Notes: a model not told the origin generated them from the letters alone. A DNA stretch of 64,000 nt from Legionella steigerwaltii (GCF_001468065.1 NZ_LNYZ01000005.1:62001-126000), one strand, 5' to 3'. Positions 19,708-28,820 are shown, numbered from the stretch's first letter. Program-made: numbers and translations.

Positions 19708-19968
19708 ATGATAAAAAAGTACGTAAACCTTATAAAAATAGGCGATCAAATTCGAGCAATAAGAGCTTCCAAAGGATTTTCTCAGGAAGGGTTAGCTGCT
19801 GCCTCTACTTTGGGTCGAACTTATATGGGACGTGATGAGCGTGGAGAGCAAAATATTTCTATACAAAATTTAATCAAAATTGCTTTTATAATAAATGTTG
19901 ATGTAGGGGAACCTATTCTCCCATTATCAGAACTAGAAAATCCTGCAAACATTAATTCAGAAAGCTAA
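19708..19968 (+). CDS. XRE-family helix-turn-helix regulator
   Basis: About 86 residues from the ATG at 19708. The Cro/CI-type HTH is in IKIGDQIRAIRASKGFSQEG through GEQNISIQNLIKIA; it resembles restriction-modification controller proteins and phage repressors. No strong ribosome-binding site precedes the ATG; a TTG at 19666 is the alternative. The gene overlaps the end of the converging primase gene by 4 bases. It is the likely regulator of lysogeny or copy number of the element. Confidence 0.75.
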   Translation: MIKKYVNLIKIGDQIRAIRASKGFSQEGLAAASTLGRTYMGRDERGEQNISIQNLIKIAFIINVDVGEPILPLSELENPANINSES

Positions 19969-21800
19969 TCTTTAGGCATATTTTTCGAATAATCCACTAC
20001 CCGCATAGGTTTTTGTTCTGGTTTGCTCAGGTACTGTAATGATTCACCATGAAACCAAAAGCCAAATCTTCCTTCCCAATCACCATTACGTTGTTTATCA
20101 CAACACCATAGGCAATCTGATTCATTTAGCCTTTTTAATTCCGTTACAGTAAGTTCTATACCACTGCTCTGTTTTTGCTTAAAAGCTTCTTTTTCTTTAT
20201 TGCGCCAAATAGTAAAGCAGTTGTCAGCTAAATCACTAATTGCTCCGGTTCCTTTATTATCAAGCTTCCCGGGGGGTTGTAATTCATTTGCACTTTTACG
20301 CGGATGTATAACGATATGAACATGACAATTGTGCTCATTTTTAAAATCACATAGTAACTCCATAAAAGCTTTTTGTGCTTTATAGTCATCTTCTGCAATA
20401 TCTAATTTCATTAAAGAATCAATTACAAATACATCAATGCCATATCGCTGACGAGCATAGAGAAATACCTCCAATAACCGTCTGGATTTTGCCGTTCCAA
20501 CCAAATCAAACAACCATAACTTATCTTCATACCATTCGTGAATAGCACGTATATATTCTTTTGATGGTTCGGCAAGAGCACTGGCTTGACGAGTTAGACG
20601 CATTAATAATCGTTTGGGCTTAATCTCCAAACTTGCGATACACACTCGGGCACCTTGCTTTATAGCATGAAGAATGATTTGACCTAAAAATTGGCTTTTT
20701 CCATGACCATTTATTCCTGTCCAGACAGATAGCTCATCAGGGCGAAAACTAATTTTACCGTGAGTTTTACTCCATGGAGCTTCATAACCAATATAAACAT
20801 CGGCTGGAGGAAAAAATTCCTCTATCACCTGCTCAGTAAATTCTTTAGCAGACTTTAGCTCTTCTGGATCAAGTGTTTTTGCATCATTAAAACATTCTTG
20901 TATTACTTCTTTTGTAACACTACGTTGCAAACATTCATTAGCATCTTTATATGGTAATTTAACGATATGGCAGCGGTGACGACCTAACCGTTCAACTAAT
21001 TCTAATGTTGCTGACTGACCCGAAGCATCATTGTCAAAACATAGGTAAATTTCATCAAAAATAGCCAGTCGGTCAAACTCATATTCTAGCCATTTTTGTT
21101 TATTACCATCCCCTCCTCCAAAGGGAACAGATAAAGCTGATAAGCCATATTGATATAAACTCATTGCATCGATTTCACCCTCACAAATCGTCACGGTACG
21201 TGCATTAGCTGGCACTAAATGCCAACCAAATAAGCAAGGCTCACAATTTGGTTCAACTGAAATCTGTTTCTTCCCATTAATGCGCTCTAATCCTAGATAT
21301 TTTACAAATATAAGTTCATCATCACGCCAATATGGGAAAATTATCTGTTTATTTCGTTCACTAATTTTATAATCGTAAACAGTTTTAGTGTTTAATTTTC
21401 TTTTAACAGTAAGATAATTCATAACCAAAGACATTTGGCTTAGCTCGACAGTAGCCTTCAACGATGGTTTAACGAATTTTGGGATCTTATGCGCCTCAAA
21501 ATGAGGGATGGATATACCTAAGTAGTGGGTCGCCTCTCTAATGGCTTCTATGATCTTTAAATTGCGTGATCGCGCCCATAGATCCAACAAATCACCCGAA
21601 TCATTAGAGTCGTTCGCGAAGTCGCACCATACACCGGATTTTTCACCGGTAAGATGTACTTTAAGGGATTTTCCAGGTTCACCACTAATACTACCAACAC
21701 ACCACTCGTTGCCCTCTCGTTTTCCACTTGGAAAGAGATAACGTGCGACATCTTCAGCTCGTTGTGCTAATTGTTGTGATACTTCTTTAGCCATCATCAT
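19965..21800 (-). CDS. Toprim-DnaB-like primase/helicase of the satellite
   Basis: 611 residues resembling T7 gp4-type primase-helicases. N-terminus: GDLLDLW zone of a primase without the cysteine zinc finger. Toprim: CEGEIDAMSL (206-214) and FDNDASG (255-261), which carry the catalytic Glu and Asp residues. RecA-like helicase: Walker A GINGHGKS (362-369), Walker B near VFVIDSLMKLD (about 455). It starts one base after the stop of the preceding gene, with GTAGGGG upstream, and is the last gene of the replication operon. It likely drives autonomous replication after excision. Confidence 0.88.
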   Translation of the reverse strand: MMMAKEVSQQLAQRAEDVARYLFPSGKREGNEWCVGSISGEPGKSLKVHLTGEKSGVWCDFANDSNDSGDLLDLWARSRNLKIIEAIREATHYLGISIPHFEAHKIPKFVKPSLKATVELSQMSLVMNYLTVKRKLNTKTVYDYKISERNKQIIFPYWRDDELIFVKYLGLERINGKKQISVEPNCEPCLFGWHLVPANARTVTICEGEIDAMSLYQYGLSALSVPFGGGDGNKQKWLEYEFDRLAIFDEIYLCFDNDASGQSATLELVERLGRHRCHIVKLPYKDANECLQRSVTKEVIQECFNDAKTLDPEELKSAKEFTEQVIEEFFPPADVYIGYEAPWSKTHGKISFRPDELSVWTGINGHGKSQFLGQIILHAIKQGARVCIASLEIKPKRLLMRLTRQASALAEPSKEYIRAIHEWYEDKLWLFDLVGTAKSRRLLEVFLYARQRYGIDVFVIDSLMKLDIAEDDYKAQKAFMELLCDFKNEHNCHVHIVIHPRKSANELQPPGKLDNKGTGAISDLADNCFTIWRNKEKEAFKQKQSSGIELTVTELKRLNESDCLWCCDKQRNGDWEGRFGFWFHGESLQYLSKPEQKPMRVVDYSKNMPKD

Positions 21801-21801
21801 G

Positions 21802-22656
21802 TTAAATGACCCCTACCATTAAATCATTTGGAATGCTATCTATTTGCTCAAATGCAGGTTTATCCGCGTTGGCAATGAAACGCTCAATATGCTCTGCGTC
21901 ACGAAAAATCAAGGAAATGTCGTCATACACCTGATTACGATCATTTTGTCCCATGTTAAACGGAGTATTTTTACATCCATCAATCGCTTGTTGCAGTTGG
22001 CTAACCTCAAAACCAAGTTCAAGTGCTTTGGCAATAACCCTCTGTCTTTTGCAATCGAATTTTGCTTTTGGGTGATTCATGATTTTTTTCCAATATTCAA
22101 ATAACTGTGTGCAACCATCATTGGATGAAAAATCAGAAACACAAACAGATGAAGTTCCTACTTCGCGTAAGTATTTTTCTTTTCTTTCTCTCTTTTCTTT
22201 CTTTTCTCTTTCGTCGGAACTTCTCAATAAGTTCTCACTGACTGGTGATGTAGGAGTAGTTGAATAGTCACTAATATCTTCACTAGTGTTCATTAAATAA
22301 TTATGAATTGGTTTAGTGGGAATCAGACTGGCATCTATTGGATATCGGTACGTTGGTTTGTTAATTTTTTGATGTTTACTCCAACCTGTAACTATCCAGT
22401 AGGCTTGTCCATCAACAGTGTACTCATGTAAAAGCTTCTGTTGTATAAGCTCAGAAATCCAATTTTGAATTTTGTCCAAGGAGTAGTCGTCATAAGGAAA
22501 AACCTCAGCCTTCAGTTTTTTATATGAGCCTGGATGAACCCCGTGATCATCAGAAAAATTCCACAGCCCAATAAACATTAATCTAGCTAGAGGCGAACAG
22601 GACATTACCTGTTCACTAGTCCAAAACTCGCTTTTAATCATTCTATTTCTGGGCAT
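21802..22656 (-). CDS. Replication initiator/organiser-like protein
   Basis: 284 residues. The N-terminal 120 residues (KSEFWTSEQVMSCSPLARLMFIGLWNFSDDHG) match the winged-helix start seen in phage replisome-organiser proteins of Gram-negative satellites and prophages. A very charged EREKKEKRERKEK linker follows, and then a helical C-terminus. GGAGG precedes the ATG at 22656, which overlaps the preceding small gene by 19 bases. It lies just before the primase-helicase, so loading of the helicase is a sensible role, by inference. Confidence 0.65.
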   Translation of the reverse strand: MPRNRMIKSEFWTSEQVMSCSPLARLMFIGLWNFSDDHGVHPGSYKKLKAEVFPYDDYSLDKIQNWISELIQQKLLHEYTVDGQAYWIVTGWSKHQKINKPTYRYPIDASLIPTKPIHNYLMNTSEDISDYSTTPTSPVSENLLRSSDEREKKEKRERKEKYLREVGTSSVCVSDFSSNDGCTQLFEYWKKIMNHPKAKFDCKRQRVIAKALELGFEVSQLQQAIDGCKNTPFNMGQNDRNQVYDDISLIFRDAEHIERFIANADKPAFEQIDSIPNDLMVGVI

Positions 22657-22832
22657 TTATTACCTCCAAAAATTTGATTAAGCCATTCATCCAATTCAAT
22701 GTTCGATTCAGCAGAATCCAGCTTCATATGCTCTGGTAAATCAGGGTTAGTACAGTTACTTACATATAAGCGAGCTCGCTCACGCTGAAGGTTATTGAAC
22801 TGAAGGATTTTTTTTCCAATGGTACTATGCAT
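22638..22832 (-). CDS. Small unknown protein in the replication operon
   Basis: 64 residues from the ATG at 22832, chosen because AGGAGG precedes it by 6 bases. It overlaps the gene before it by 8 bases and the gene after it by 19. Acidic C-terminus; no family recognised. The overlaps on both sides argue for a real gene. Confidence 0.6.
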   Translation of the reverse strand: MHSTIGKKILQFNNLQRERARLYVSNCTNPDLPEHMKLDSAESNIELDEWLNQIFGGNKCPEIE

Positions 22833-23130
22833 GAGGCACCTCCTGCTTTCCCAAATCAACGTACAGCCCTACACGATGCAGTACGTCATTAGCATCTGGC
22901 TTTTTAATCCAGAGAGTTTTGATAATATGGCCGATCTTTTTCAATTTTATAACCCGAGGGGAAATGTTTAATACCCCATATTTAGTCCGGGCTTGAATAG
23001 TTGAAATCTTTGGGAATGCCTCAAAATGATTTAATATCCTCGCTCGTTGAGATGTCGTTACATTACTATAAAGTGACTTGGATTTAGGATTGCCCAGTAT
23101 ATCTGGGCAGTTGTTAATTATTTTTCTCAT
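22825..23130 (-). CDS. Winged helix-turn-helix protein (HTH_39-like)
   Basis: About 101 residues. The part TSQRARILNHFEAFPKIST followed by ARTKYGVLNISPRVIKLKKI has the pattern of small phage DNA-binding proteins (HTH_39). The ATG at 23130 is chosen because AAAGGAG, inside the last codons of alpA, lies 5 bases upstream. It is one base from the AlpA stop. Probably an operon regulator or a replication accessory. Confidence 0.65.
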   Translation of the reverse strand: MRKIINNCPDILGNPKSKSLYSNVTTSQRARILNHFEAFPKISTIQARTKYGVLNISPRVIKLKKIGHIIKTLWIKKPDANDVLHRVGLYVDLGKQEVPHA

Positions 23131-23131
23131 T

Positions 23132-23335
23132 TTAACTCCTTTCATAATTTTGAGCGTCAATGAGGTTAATTGCCCATTCTTCAATTTCTTTTCTCAGATA
23201 CATCGGACGTTTTCCTAATGGATTTCTTGGCTTAGGAAAATCAGGAAGTTTTACAAGTTCATAAAACTTTGTAGGACCTACGCCTAAAAATTTTTGAGCT
23301 TGATTGGGATAAAGTAAAAGTGATTGTTCAGACAT
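23132..23335 (-). CDS. AlpA-family excisionase/regulator
   Basis: 67 residues with the HTH_17 pattern: LLYPNQAQKFLGVGPTKFYE, then DFPKPRNPLGKRPMYLRKEIEEW. AlpA proteins activate integrase genes or act as excisionases in P4-like elements. AAGGAGA stands 4 bases before the ATG. It heads the replication operon (23335 to 19965) and lies near the integrase, as usual in P4-type satellites. Confidence 0.88.
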   Translation of the reverse strand: MSEQSLLLYPNQAQKFLGVGPTKFYELVKLPDFPKPRNPLGKRPMYLRKEIEEWAINLIDAQNYERS

Positions 23336-23462
23336 TTTCTCTCCTTATTAACTTCTTCTAGAGGATCCTTCTCATGAATCCGTAGGAGAGATTATGAATT
23401 GATAGAAAATAGATGATAACTCCTGACATCTTGAAATTTTAAGGCTGTCAGGAGTGGTTTAA

Positions 23463-24200
23463 TTATGTCGTTGTAAAACGGTTATTAATTATAGATAAGA
23501 TATTATTTGTTTTCTCATTGAAAGGATTAAATATGAATGAAAGTGGGACATTCATTTTTTCTTTACTAATTGTAAGGAAATCAATTTTTTTGAACCTCAT
23601 AAAATCTTTATTTATGTCTTCGTATACGCGATCAGTAACAATGTGAAGGTATTGGTTTAGTTTAGTTGGCTTTCCTGTCTCTACTAAACCCATTTTTTTT
23701 CCCATCCAAAATAGGCTATTAATGGCGTATCTTCTAAAAAAATTAGCTGAGTAGTTATTACCATTTTTAAAATTGTGCTTTATAAAAAATTCAAAGAATG
23801 ATTGAATCTCATTTAGATTAAATAAAATTTTATCTAAGTCCAGTTCGGATGATGTTAGTAATAACATTAGGAATAAGCTGGGCTCAGTCGAGTTAGCTGT
23901 AAGTATTTTCTTTAGATCTTTGAGTTTTTTTATAATATCTTTAGCGCATTCTTTTGCAGTAGGTAGATTATGCTTTTCAATCCAAGAGGCAATCATATTG
24001 GCTTTGTACCAGGGTTGGGTAAGTATCATTACTACTTCTCGTGGTAAGTTACTAATTTCAAGGAGTGTGGCTAATTTAGTACCGGTTTCATCATTTACTG
24101 TTACGGTCGCCCTAAGACACGTCATCAGTGTTTCGTCTAATCGTTGACCGAGTTTAGACTGGTTAAACTCGGAAGTATGTTTGATTATTATTGAATGCAT
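23463..24200 (-). CDS. Unknown protein coupled to the integrase
   Basis: 245 residues, no family recognised. Largely helical, no signal peptide or membrane segment; residues about 180-245 are basic and aromatic. Its ATG directly abuts the integrase stop codon (TAA then ATG), with AGGTAGG upstream, so it is co-translated with the integrase. That position fits either an anti-phage or regulatory cargo gene, or a recombination accessory. The lysine- and asparagine-rich, very AT-rich sequence suggests recent arrival. Confidence 0.55.
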   Translation of the reverse strand: MHSIIIKHTSEFNQSKLGQRLDETLMTCLRATVTVNDETGTKLATLLEISNLPREVVMILTQPWYKANMIASWIEKHNLPTAKECAKDIIKKLKDLKKILTANSTEPSLFLMLLLTSSELDLDKILFNLNEIQSFFEFFIKHNFKNGNNYSANFFRRYAINSLFWMGKKMGLVETGKPTKLNQYLHIVTDRVYEDINKDFMRFKKIDFLTISKEKMNVPLSFIFNPFNEKTNNILSIINNRFTTT

Positions 24201-25391
24201 TTATAACCTACCTGTAAATTGATTTTCTTTTATTTGGTTTTTGGCTTGATTTAACCAATTGCTATACCATTCCATCAGTTGTCCGCGTTCTTGCTTAAAA
24301 TCAGCACGTAAATAAACGCCTCGAACACCTTGTACCTTATGAGCTAATTGAGCTTCAATCGCATCAGTCCTGAAGGTACTTTTCTCATGTAAAACTGTTG
24401 AAGCCAAAGCACGAAAACCATGTAAGGTATGTTTGCTTTTATAACCAATGTTATGTAAGAGTTTTCGTGCACTTGCTTCGCTCAATGGTTGCTGATTTTT
24501 TGTCGTTGGGGAACAGAAGAGGTAAAGAGTAAATCCTGTTAATAACCTAAGTTCTTTTAGTAATTTTAGAACTTGTGAGGATAATGGAACCCAATGAGGA
24601 GTTGCCATTTTCATTCGATCAGCAGGAACGTGCCATTCAGCTTGTTGTAGGTTAAACTCGCTCCATTGAGCAAGCCTTAATTCAGATGGCCTTGTAAAAA
24701 GATGTGCCAACAATTCAATGTATAGCCTAGTGATTTTGGAGGCATGGCTTTTTTTGATTATTGCCATCATCTCATGAGCATCGCTAGGTGCTATAGCAGG
24801 TTGATTAACCACCCTTGGTTTTGGTGCTAATGCCTTCTTTAGTCCAATGAATGGATAATTCTCTGTAAGTGATGCACCTACTGCAAACTCAAAGATTGCT
24901 TCTAATCTATCATGCAACCGGTGTGCTACTTCATGGTGCCCCTTGAGCTCATGTGGTTGAATGATTTTTAATAGTTCTGCTTTAGTTACTTCATCAATGG
25001 GTTTATCACCAATGAATGGGTAAATGTCACGAGTAAGGCTTTTATAATGGCGATTGCTTGTAATTGACTTCCATCGATGAATATTTTTTTTGTGCCATTG
25101 TTCTGCGATTTCGCGAAAAGTGAGTTTTATTTGCTCGCCCTCATCTCCTTTTCTTGGATCAATTCCTTTATTAAGTAAATTGCGGTAGGAGGTTGTTTTA
25201 ATTCGAGCATCAGCCAAGCTTAAGCTTGGATAATTACCTAAGGTGATTGTTTGCGGCTTTTTTTCCCATTGAAAGCGAAAAAGAAAGACCTTTTTTCCAC
25301 TTGGCCTTATTTCTAATACTAAACCATCCCGATCTGCATGGCGTTTTCCATCTTCAATTTTTAAGGATTTAATTTTTGCATCTGAAAGCAT
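24201..25391 (-). CDS. P4-type tyrosine recombinase (integrase)
   Basis: 396 residues. N-terminal DUF4102 arm-binding domain (about 1-90), core-binding domain, then the catalytic domain with Arg234 (TRPSELR), His324-x-x-Arg327 (HGFR), His351 and Tyr360 (GVYLRAD). All catalytic residues are present. The gene sits about 200 bases from the intact tRNA-Leu and points away from it. It should insert the element at the tRNA 3' end, as the 31-bp repeats show. Confidence 0.95.
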   Translation of the reverse strand: MLSDAKIKSLKIEDGKRHADRDGLVLEIRPSGKKVFLFRFQWEKKPQTITLGNYPSLSLADARIKTTSYRNLLNKGIDPRKGDEGEQIKLTFREIAEQWHKKNIHRWKSITSNRHYKSLTRDIYPFIGDKPIDEVTKAELLKIIQPHELKGHHEVAHRLHDRLEAIFEFAVGASLTENYPFIGLKKALAPKPRVVNQPAIAPSDAHEMMAIIKKSHASKITRLYIELLAHLFTRPSELRLAQWSEFNLQQAEWHVPADRMKMATPHWVPLSSQVLKLLKELRLLTGFTLYLFCSPTTKNQQPLSEASARKLLHNIGYKSKHTLHGFRALASTVLHEKSTFRTDAIEAQLAHKVQGVRGVYLRADFKQERGQLMEWYSNWLNQAKNQIKENQFTGRL

Positions 25392-25443
25392 TTATAGTTA
25401 CCTCAACTAATGGCAACTTTGAGGGAAGATGATTATAAAAGTC

Positions 25444-25463
25444 TTACCCAAGATCTTACCCAA
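25444..25463. repeat. Right copy of the 20-bp subterminal repeat
   Basis: Same 20 bases and orientation as 16412-16431, just upstream of the integrase gene. It may also lie in the integrase promoter, which would allow self-repression. Confidence 0.6.
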
Positions 25464-25593
25464 AGTGCTCGCGGTTATATACGAAAAATAACGAATAGTT
25501 GAGAAAGATTTGAGAAGAAGAAGTCAGTGTTATTTCAATAATAATCAATGTGTTACGTATGTTTGAGAACCATTGTGAAGTGTTTTAAACTTA

Positions 25594-25624
25594 CTCAATG
25601 GTACCGAGAAGAGGACTCGAACCT
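25594..25624. repeat. attR: 31-bp direct repeat overlapping tRNA-Leu
   Basis: Identical to 16333-16363. It covers the last 27 bases of the tRNA gene and 4 bases beyond. The element carries the sequence that keeps the tRNA intact. Confidence 0.9.
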
Positions 25625-25685
25625 CCACGGAGTTGCCCCCACTAGCACCTGAAGCTAGCGTGTCTACCAATTCCACCACCTCGGC
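25598..25685 (-). tRNA. tRNA-Leu (anticodon CAG)
   Basis: 88 bases including an encoded CCA. Acceptor stem GCCGAGG pairs with TCTCGGT (one G-T closing and one G-T pair). The anticodon stem CTAGC/GCTAG encloses TTCAGGT, so the anticodon is CAG. The long variable arm (TGGGGGCAACTCCG) is typical of leucine tRNAs. It is the integration target of the satellite. Confidence 0.95.
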
Positions 25686-25788
25686 ATTGTGGCGCTAAGG
25701 TACTCATATTTTGCTGATCTGTCAATAGACTTCTTCGGAAAGAAGTCTATTGGCTTTTTCAGATTAATCGTAAGCCAATTATTCCTAA

Positions 25789-26754
25789 CTAACTGGAATA
25801 GGGAATTCCAGCTTTTAAAATACGCTCCCTTACTCCTTCCCATGCTCCTGTTGCGGGAGGGAGTTCGATTGCAATGATTTGGGCATCGGATGTGTCTGCT
25901 TTTCTTAATTGATAATATAAGTCAAAGGCTACTTTTTCAGGTTGATCTTCCAATCGATGAAAATGATCTTCAAGGATGCCTAAAGGCTGTTTGCTCGCGA
26001 TAACATAGATTTTATCTGGATTTTTTTGGCAAAAATGTGTAAGCGACTCATAGTTGGGAAAATAATATAACGTTTTTTGCGGTTGGTAATGACTTTCCAA
26101 TTTTCCCGGAACTCTCAGTATATTTTCATGGTGCAGTGATGGGGTCGCAATTACTTCAGCTATGGTTTTTTCATCAATAAGCCCATGACGTAAAATTTGA
26201 TAGTTCTCTGCATGAGTTGCATCGATGATAGTCGATTCAATGCCTACAGCACAGCGACCTCCGTCCAATATTGTTAATTCTTGATGAGGAAATGATTCGC
26301 TGACATGCTGTGCGGTTGTGGGGCTGACTTTCCCAAAAGGATTTGCGGAGGGGGCGACCAACGGGATACCTAACTTGATTAACAGCTCCTGGGCCAATGG
26401 ATGGGCGGGACATCGGATAGCTACCGTAGTCTGACCTCCCGTAATTAATGGATTGATTTGATCGGGTTTGCAATGCAAAACAAGAGTTAAAGGACCGGGC
26501 CAGAATTTTTTAATGAGTTGCTGGGCATAAGCAGGTATGTCCTTGACCCATTGCTTGAGATCCCAATCTTGTGCTACGTGAACGATTAAAGGATGGTTTA
26601 ATGGTCTGTTTTTCATTGCAAAGACGGTTCTAATTGCCTTTTCATTATTAATAGGTGCTGCCAATCCATAAACAGTTTCTGTAGGTATGGCAACAGGTTT
26701 TCCTGCATGTAAATCGCGGATAGCTTGATCGATGTGGTTTGTAATTAAAGGCAT
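25789..26754 (-). CDS. sua5: L-threonylcarbamoyladenylate synthase, long Sua5 type
   Basis: Makes threonylcarbamoyl-AMP for the t6A37 modification of ANN-decoding tRNAs. The YrdC domain is at residues 1-190, with KPVAIPTETVYGLAA, KNRPLNHPLIVH and VAPSANPFGKVSPTTAQHV as family motifs. A Sua5-specific C-terminal domain follows (about 200-320). I take the ATG at 26754, which starts at the usual MPLITNHIDQAI, rather than the open frame extending to 26862. It diverges from the glycerophosphodiesterase gene. Confidence 0.92.
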   Translation of the reverse strand: MPLITNHIDQAIRDLHAGKPVAIPTETVYGLAAPINNEKAIRTVFAMKNRPLNHPLIVHVAQDWDLKQWVKDIPAYAQQLIKKFWPGPLTLVLHCKPDQINPLITGGQTTVAIRCPAHPLAQELLIKLGIPLVAPSANPFGKVSPTTAQHVSESFPHQELTILDGGRCAVGIESTIIDATHAENYQILRHGLIDEKTIAEVIATPSLHHENILRVPGKLESHYQPQKTLYYFPNYESLTHFCQKNPDKIYVIASKQPLGILEDHFHRLEDQPEKVAFDLYYQLRKADTSDAQIIAIELPPATGAWEGVRERILKAGIPYSS

Positions 26755-26876
26755 ACACAGACCGTAGATTAAAAAACCTATTATTTTTACACAAATTGAA
26801 AGAGAAATCAGCTGTTTTGCCTTTTCAATTTTCTCCACATAAAATAAAAAGTATTGAAGCAATCAGGAATTTTGTC

Positions 26877-27650
26877 GTGCTGCTTAATTTTTTAGAAAAA
26901 ACGATGGATGTTTATTTTGCACTTATTCCCAGAAGTAAGCCCTCACTGGATCTTGTTAATTCTGCACGGTTGATTGCACACCGAGGAGTACACAATCAGG
27001 CACAGGGTATTATTGAAAATACGCTTGCGGCATTTGATTTGGCAAAAGAATTGGGGTGCTGGGGAATAGAGTTCGATGTGCACACAACTGCAGATAAAGT
27101 ACTTGTAGTGAATCATGATCCTACTTTAAAGCGTCTCTGGGGACACGAGCAGGCAATTGCTCAGCTGAGCTTTAATGAATTACGAGCACTAGCTCCTGAT
27201 GTACCTTCACTGAATGAAGTTGTTGCTCGATATGGAGACAGCATGCATTTGTTGATCGAATTAAAAGCATCACCTTTTCAGGATGAGGAGGCATTGGTTC
27301 ACGCCTTAAATGGGTTGTCAGCTGGTGAAAACTATCATCTGCTCACTTTAAATTCCAAGGTTTTTAGTGCCTTATCGCAATTTCCTAAAAATGCACTGTT
27401 ATTGGTAGCAGGACATAATAATGTGCAGCAATATTGTAATATCAGTTTAAATGAGAATTATGGGGGCGTATTGGGCCATTATTTTTTGATCAATAATAAA
27501 GTAATTAATAGACTCAAAACCGCCAAACAAATTGTTGGGGTGGGCATGGTTGATTCCAAGTTCAGCTTGTACCGAGAATTGAATCGAGGAATAAATTGGC
27601 TCTTTACCAATCGTGCGAAGGAAGTTAACTTTTATTTGCACCATTTTTAG
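26877..27650 (+). CDS. Glycerophosphodiester phosphodiesterase family protein
   Basis: Cytoplasmic-type enzyme cleaving glycerophosphodiesters to glycerol-3-phosphate and an alcohol. The TIM-barrel signature is present: LIAHRG (catalytic His), GIIENTLAAF, GIEFDVHTTADK (metal-binding Glu and Asp) and VVNHDPTLKR (second His). About 257 residues. The GTG at 26877 has AGGAA 8 bases upstream; an ATG at 26904 lacks a clear ribosome-binding site, so I favour GTG, without being sure. No signal peptide. Confidence 0.88.
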   Translation: MLLNFLEKTMDVYFALIPRSKPSLDLVNSARLIAHRGVHNQAQGIIENTLAAFDLAKELGCWGIEFDVHTTADKVLVVNHDPTLKRLWGHEQAIAQLSFNELRALAPDVPSLNEVVARYGDSMHLLIELKASPFQDEEALVHALNGLSAGENYHLLTLNSKVFSALSQFPKNALLLVAGHNNVQQYCNISLNENYGGVLGHYFLINNKVINRLKTAKQIVGVGMVDSKFSLYRELNRGINWLFTNRAKEVNFYLHHF

Positions 27651-27839
27651 CAAAAGTGCGCATAACTTATTTCCCATCTTAGCGAGTTCTGTGAAAATCC
27701 AGCGTGTAAATAATTTATTGACCAGTTGATATAGATATGTTCTGATCCAAATTAAGACAAATAAGTGTCGATATTTTGACTTGTCATGATGAAAATTATG
27801 AGCAAGTCATTTTTTGTACTGTAAAAAAGGATGTAGGTT

Positions 27840-28793
27840 ATGCGTTGGATGAATGGTTTTTGGACGGCAGCCAATTGGGCATTTGATACTACAGTTCATG
27901 CAGCGGCAAATACAATGAATGTGTGCGGTACATTAGCGTGTACCCTTGGTGGTGCTGCATATGCTGTTTCTAATATGCTTAATTTGGAAGAAGTCAGTGC
28001 ATCCTATTATGGTGCAGTGAATGCTACGGGTAATTTTACTCTAGGGGTTAATCTTACAAACTTAGACTATGGTCTTAGTGAATCATTTCCTTTGACTTAC
28101 AGTAATCATGTAAATAATGGTACCTCATATAACCTGACCGATTATATTACTTCAGGGGTGGTGCAAAATGCCGGTGTTATTTGTATGGCAACAGGTATTG
28201 CCTTAAGAACTGTAGGTGCAACGATAAATGAGTGGCAGAAAGCTAGAGAAGAACAACGGTATTATGCCGACAAGCTTGGACTGCAGCTTGCCAAGCCTCT
28301 GTGGAAAGAGTATGGGTATGTGAGTGCAGAAGCTTTTGCTGGGGCAGTGGCTTTGGCTATGTTCAGTACTACAGTTGCAACAACCGCGCTTCAATTTTCA
28401 AGCAGAACGGTTCCTAAAATCACTTATCCTCCTTCTTCAGAACACCTGGTGTCTGGTGCCTATTATAATGGTCCAACCATAACATTGCCTTTTAATATCC
28501 GCATTGATTTAGGAACAAGTAATTTCACTATTCCACTGTATTTTGAAAATTTGAATGTTTTGCTAAACAAAACAGTAGATGTGGCGGCAAAGGCCACTTA
28601 TGGCGGTGGTTTTTTCTTTAAACCCAATAAAGCGACACCAAATCCTCCTTTGGCGGTTACAGAGGCAGTTTCTGCGGTAGTGGGGGGGAGTGCCTATCTG
28701 GCACAGGGTCTATTTGCCAAGAAAGCCGAGGCGCTCCATGCCCAAAGAATACAAAAAGCAGAACCAACTGTTTATACTTTAGTTAATAGTTAG
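27840..28793 (+). CDS. Unknown membrane-associated protein
   Basis: 317 residues, unrecognised. Hydrophobic, alanine-rich segments lie near 25-45, 105-130 and 155-185, and again near the C-terminus (about 275-295). Between them are Asn/Thr-rich stretches (NATGNFTLGVNLTNL). Well-placed AAGGATGTAGG upstream. A possible effector or envelope protein; the sequence decides neither. Followed by an interspersed repeat. Confidence 0.5.
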   Translation: MRWMNGFWTAANWAFDTTVHAAANTMNVCGTLACTLGGAAYAVSNMLNLEEVSASYYGAVNATGNFTLGVNLTNLDYGLSESFPLTYSNHVNNGTSYNLTDYITSGVVQNAGVICMATGIALRTVGATINEWQKAREEQRYYADKLGLQLAKPLWKEYGYVSAEAFAGAVALAMFSTTVATTALQFSSRTVPKITYPPSSEHLVSGAYYNGPTITLPFNIRIDLGTSNFTIPLYFENLNVLLNKTVDVAAKATYGGGFFFKPNKATPNPPLAVTEAVSAVVGGSAYLAQGLFAKKAEALHAQRIQKAEPTVYTLVNS

Positions 28794-28820
28794 TGTAGAT
28801 GGGATTTTCAGTGCAAGCGC

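Larger units (their letters stand above)
16333..25624. mobile_element. Integrated phage-satellite-like element in tRNA-Leu
   Basis: About 9.3 kb bounded by 31-bp direct repeats, the right one being the 3' end of an intact tRNA-Leu. Contents in order: putative toxin-antitoxin pair, terminase small-subunit-like gene, two small envelope proteins, XRE regulator, Toprim-helicase, replication-initiator-like gene, two small genes, AlpA, integrase cargo gene, P4-type integrase. No large terminase, portal, capsid or tail genes are present, and no conjugation genes. That pattern matches phage-inducible satellites, which borrow the helper's virion. Host genes on either side are housekeeping. Confidence 0.8.
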
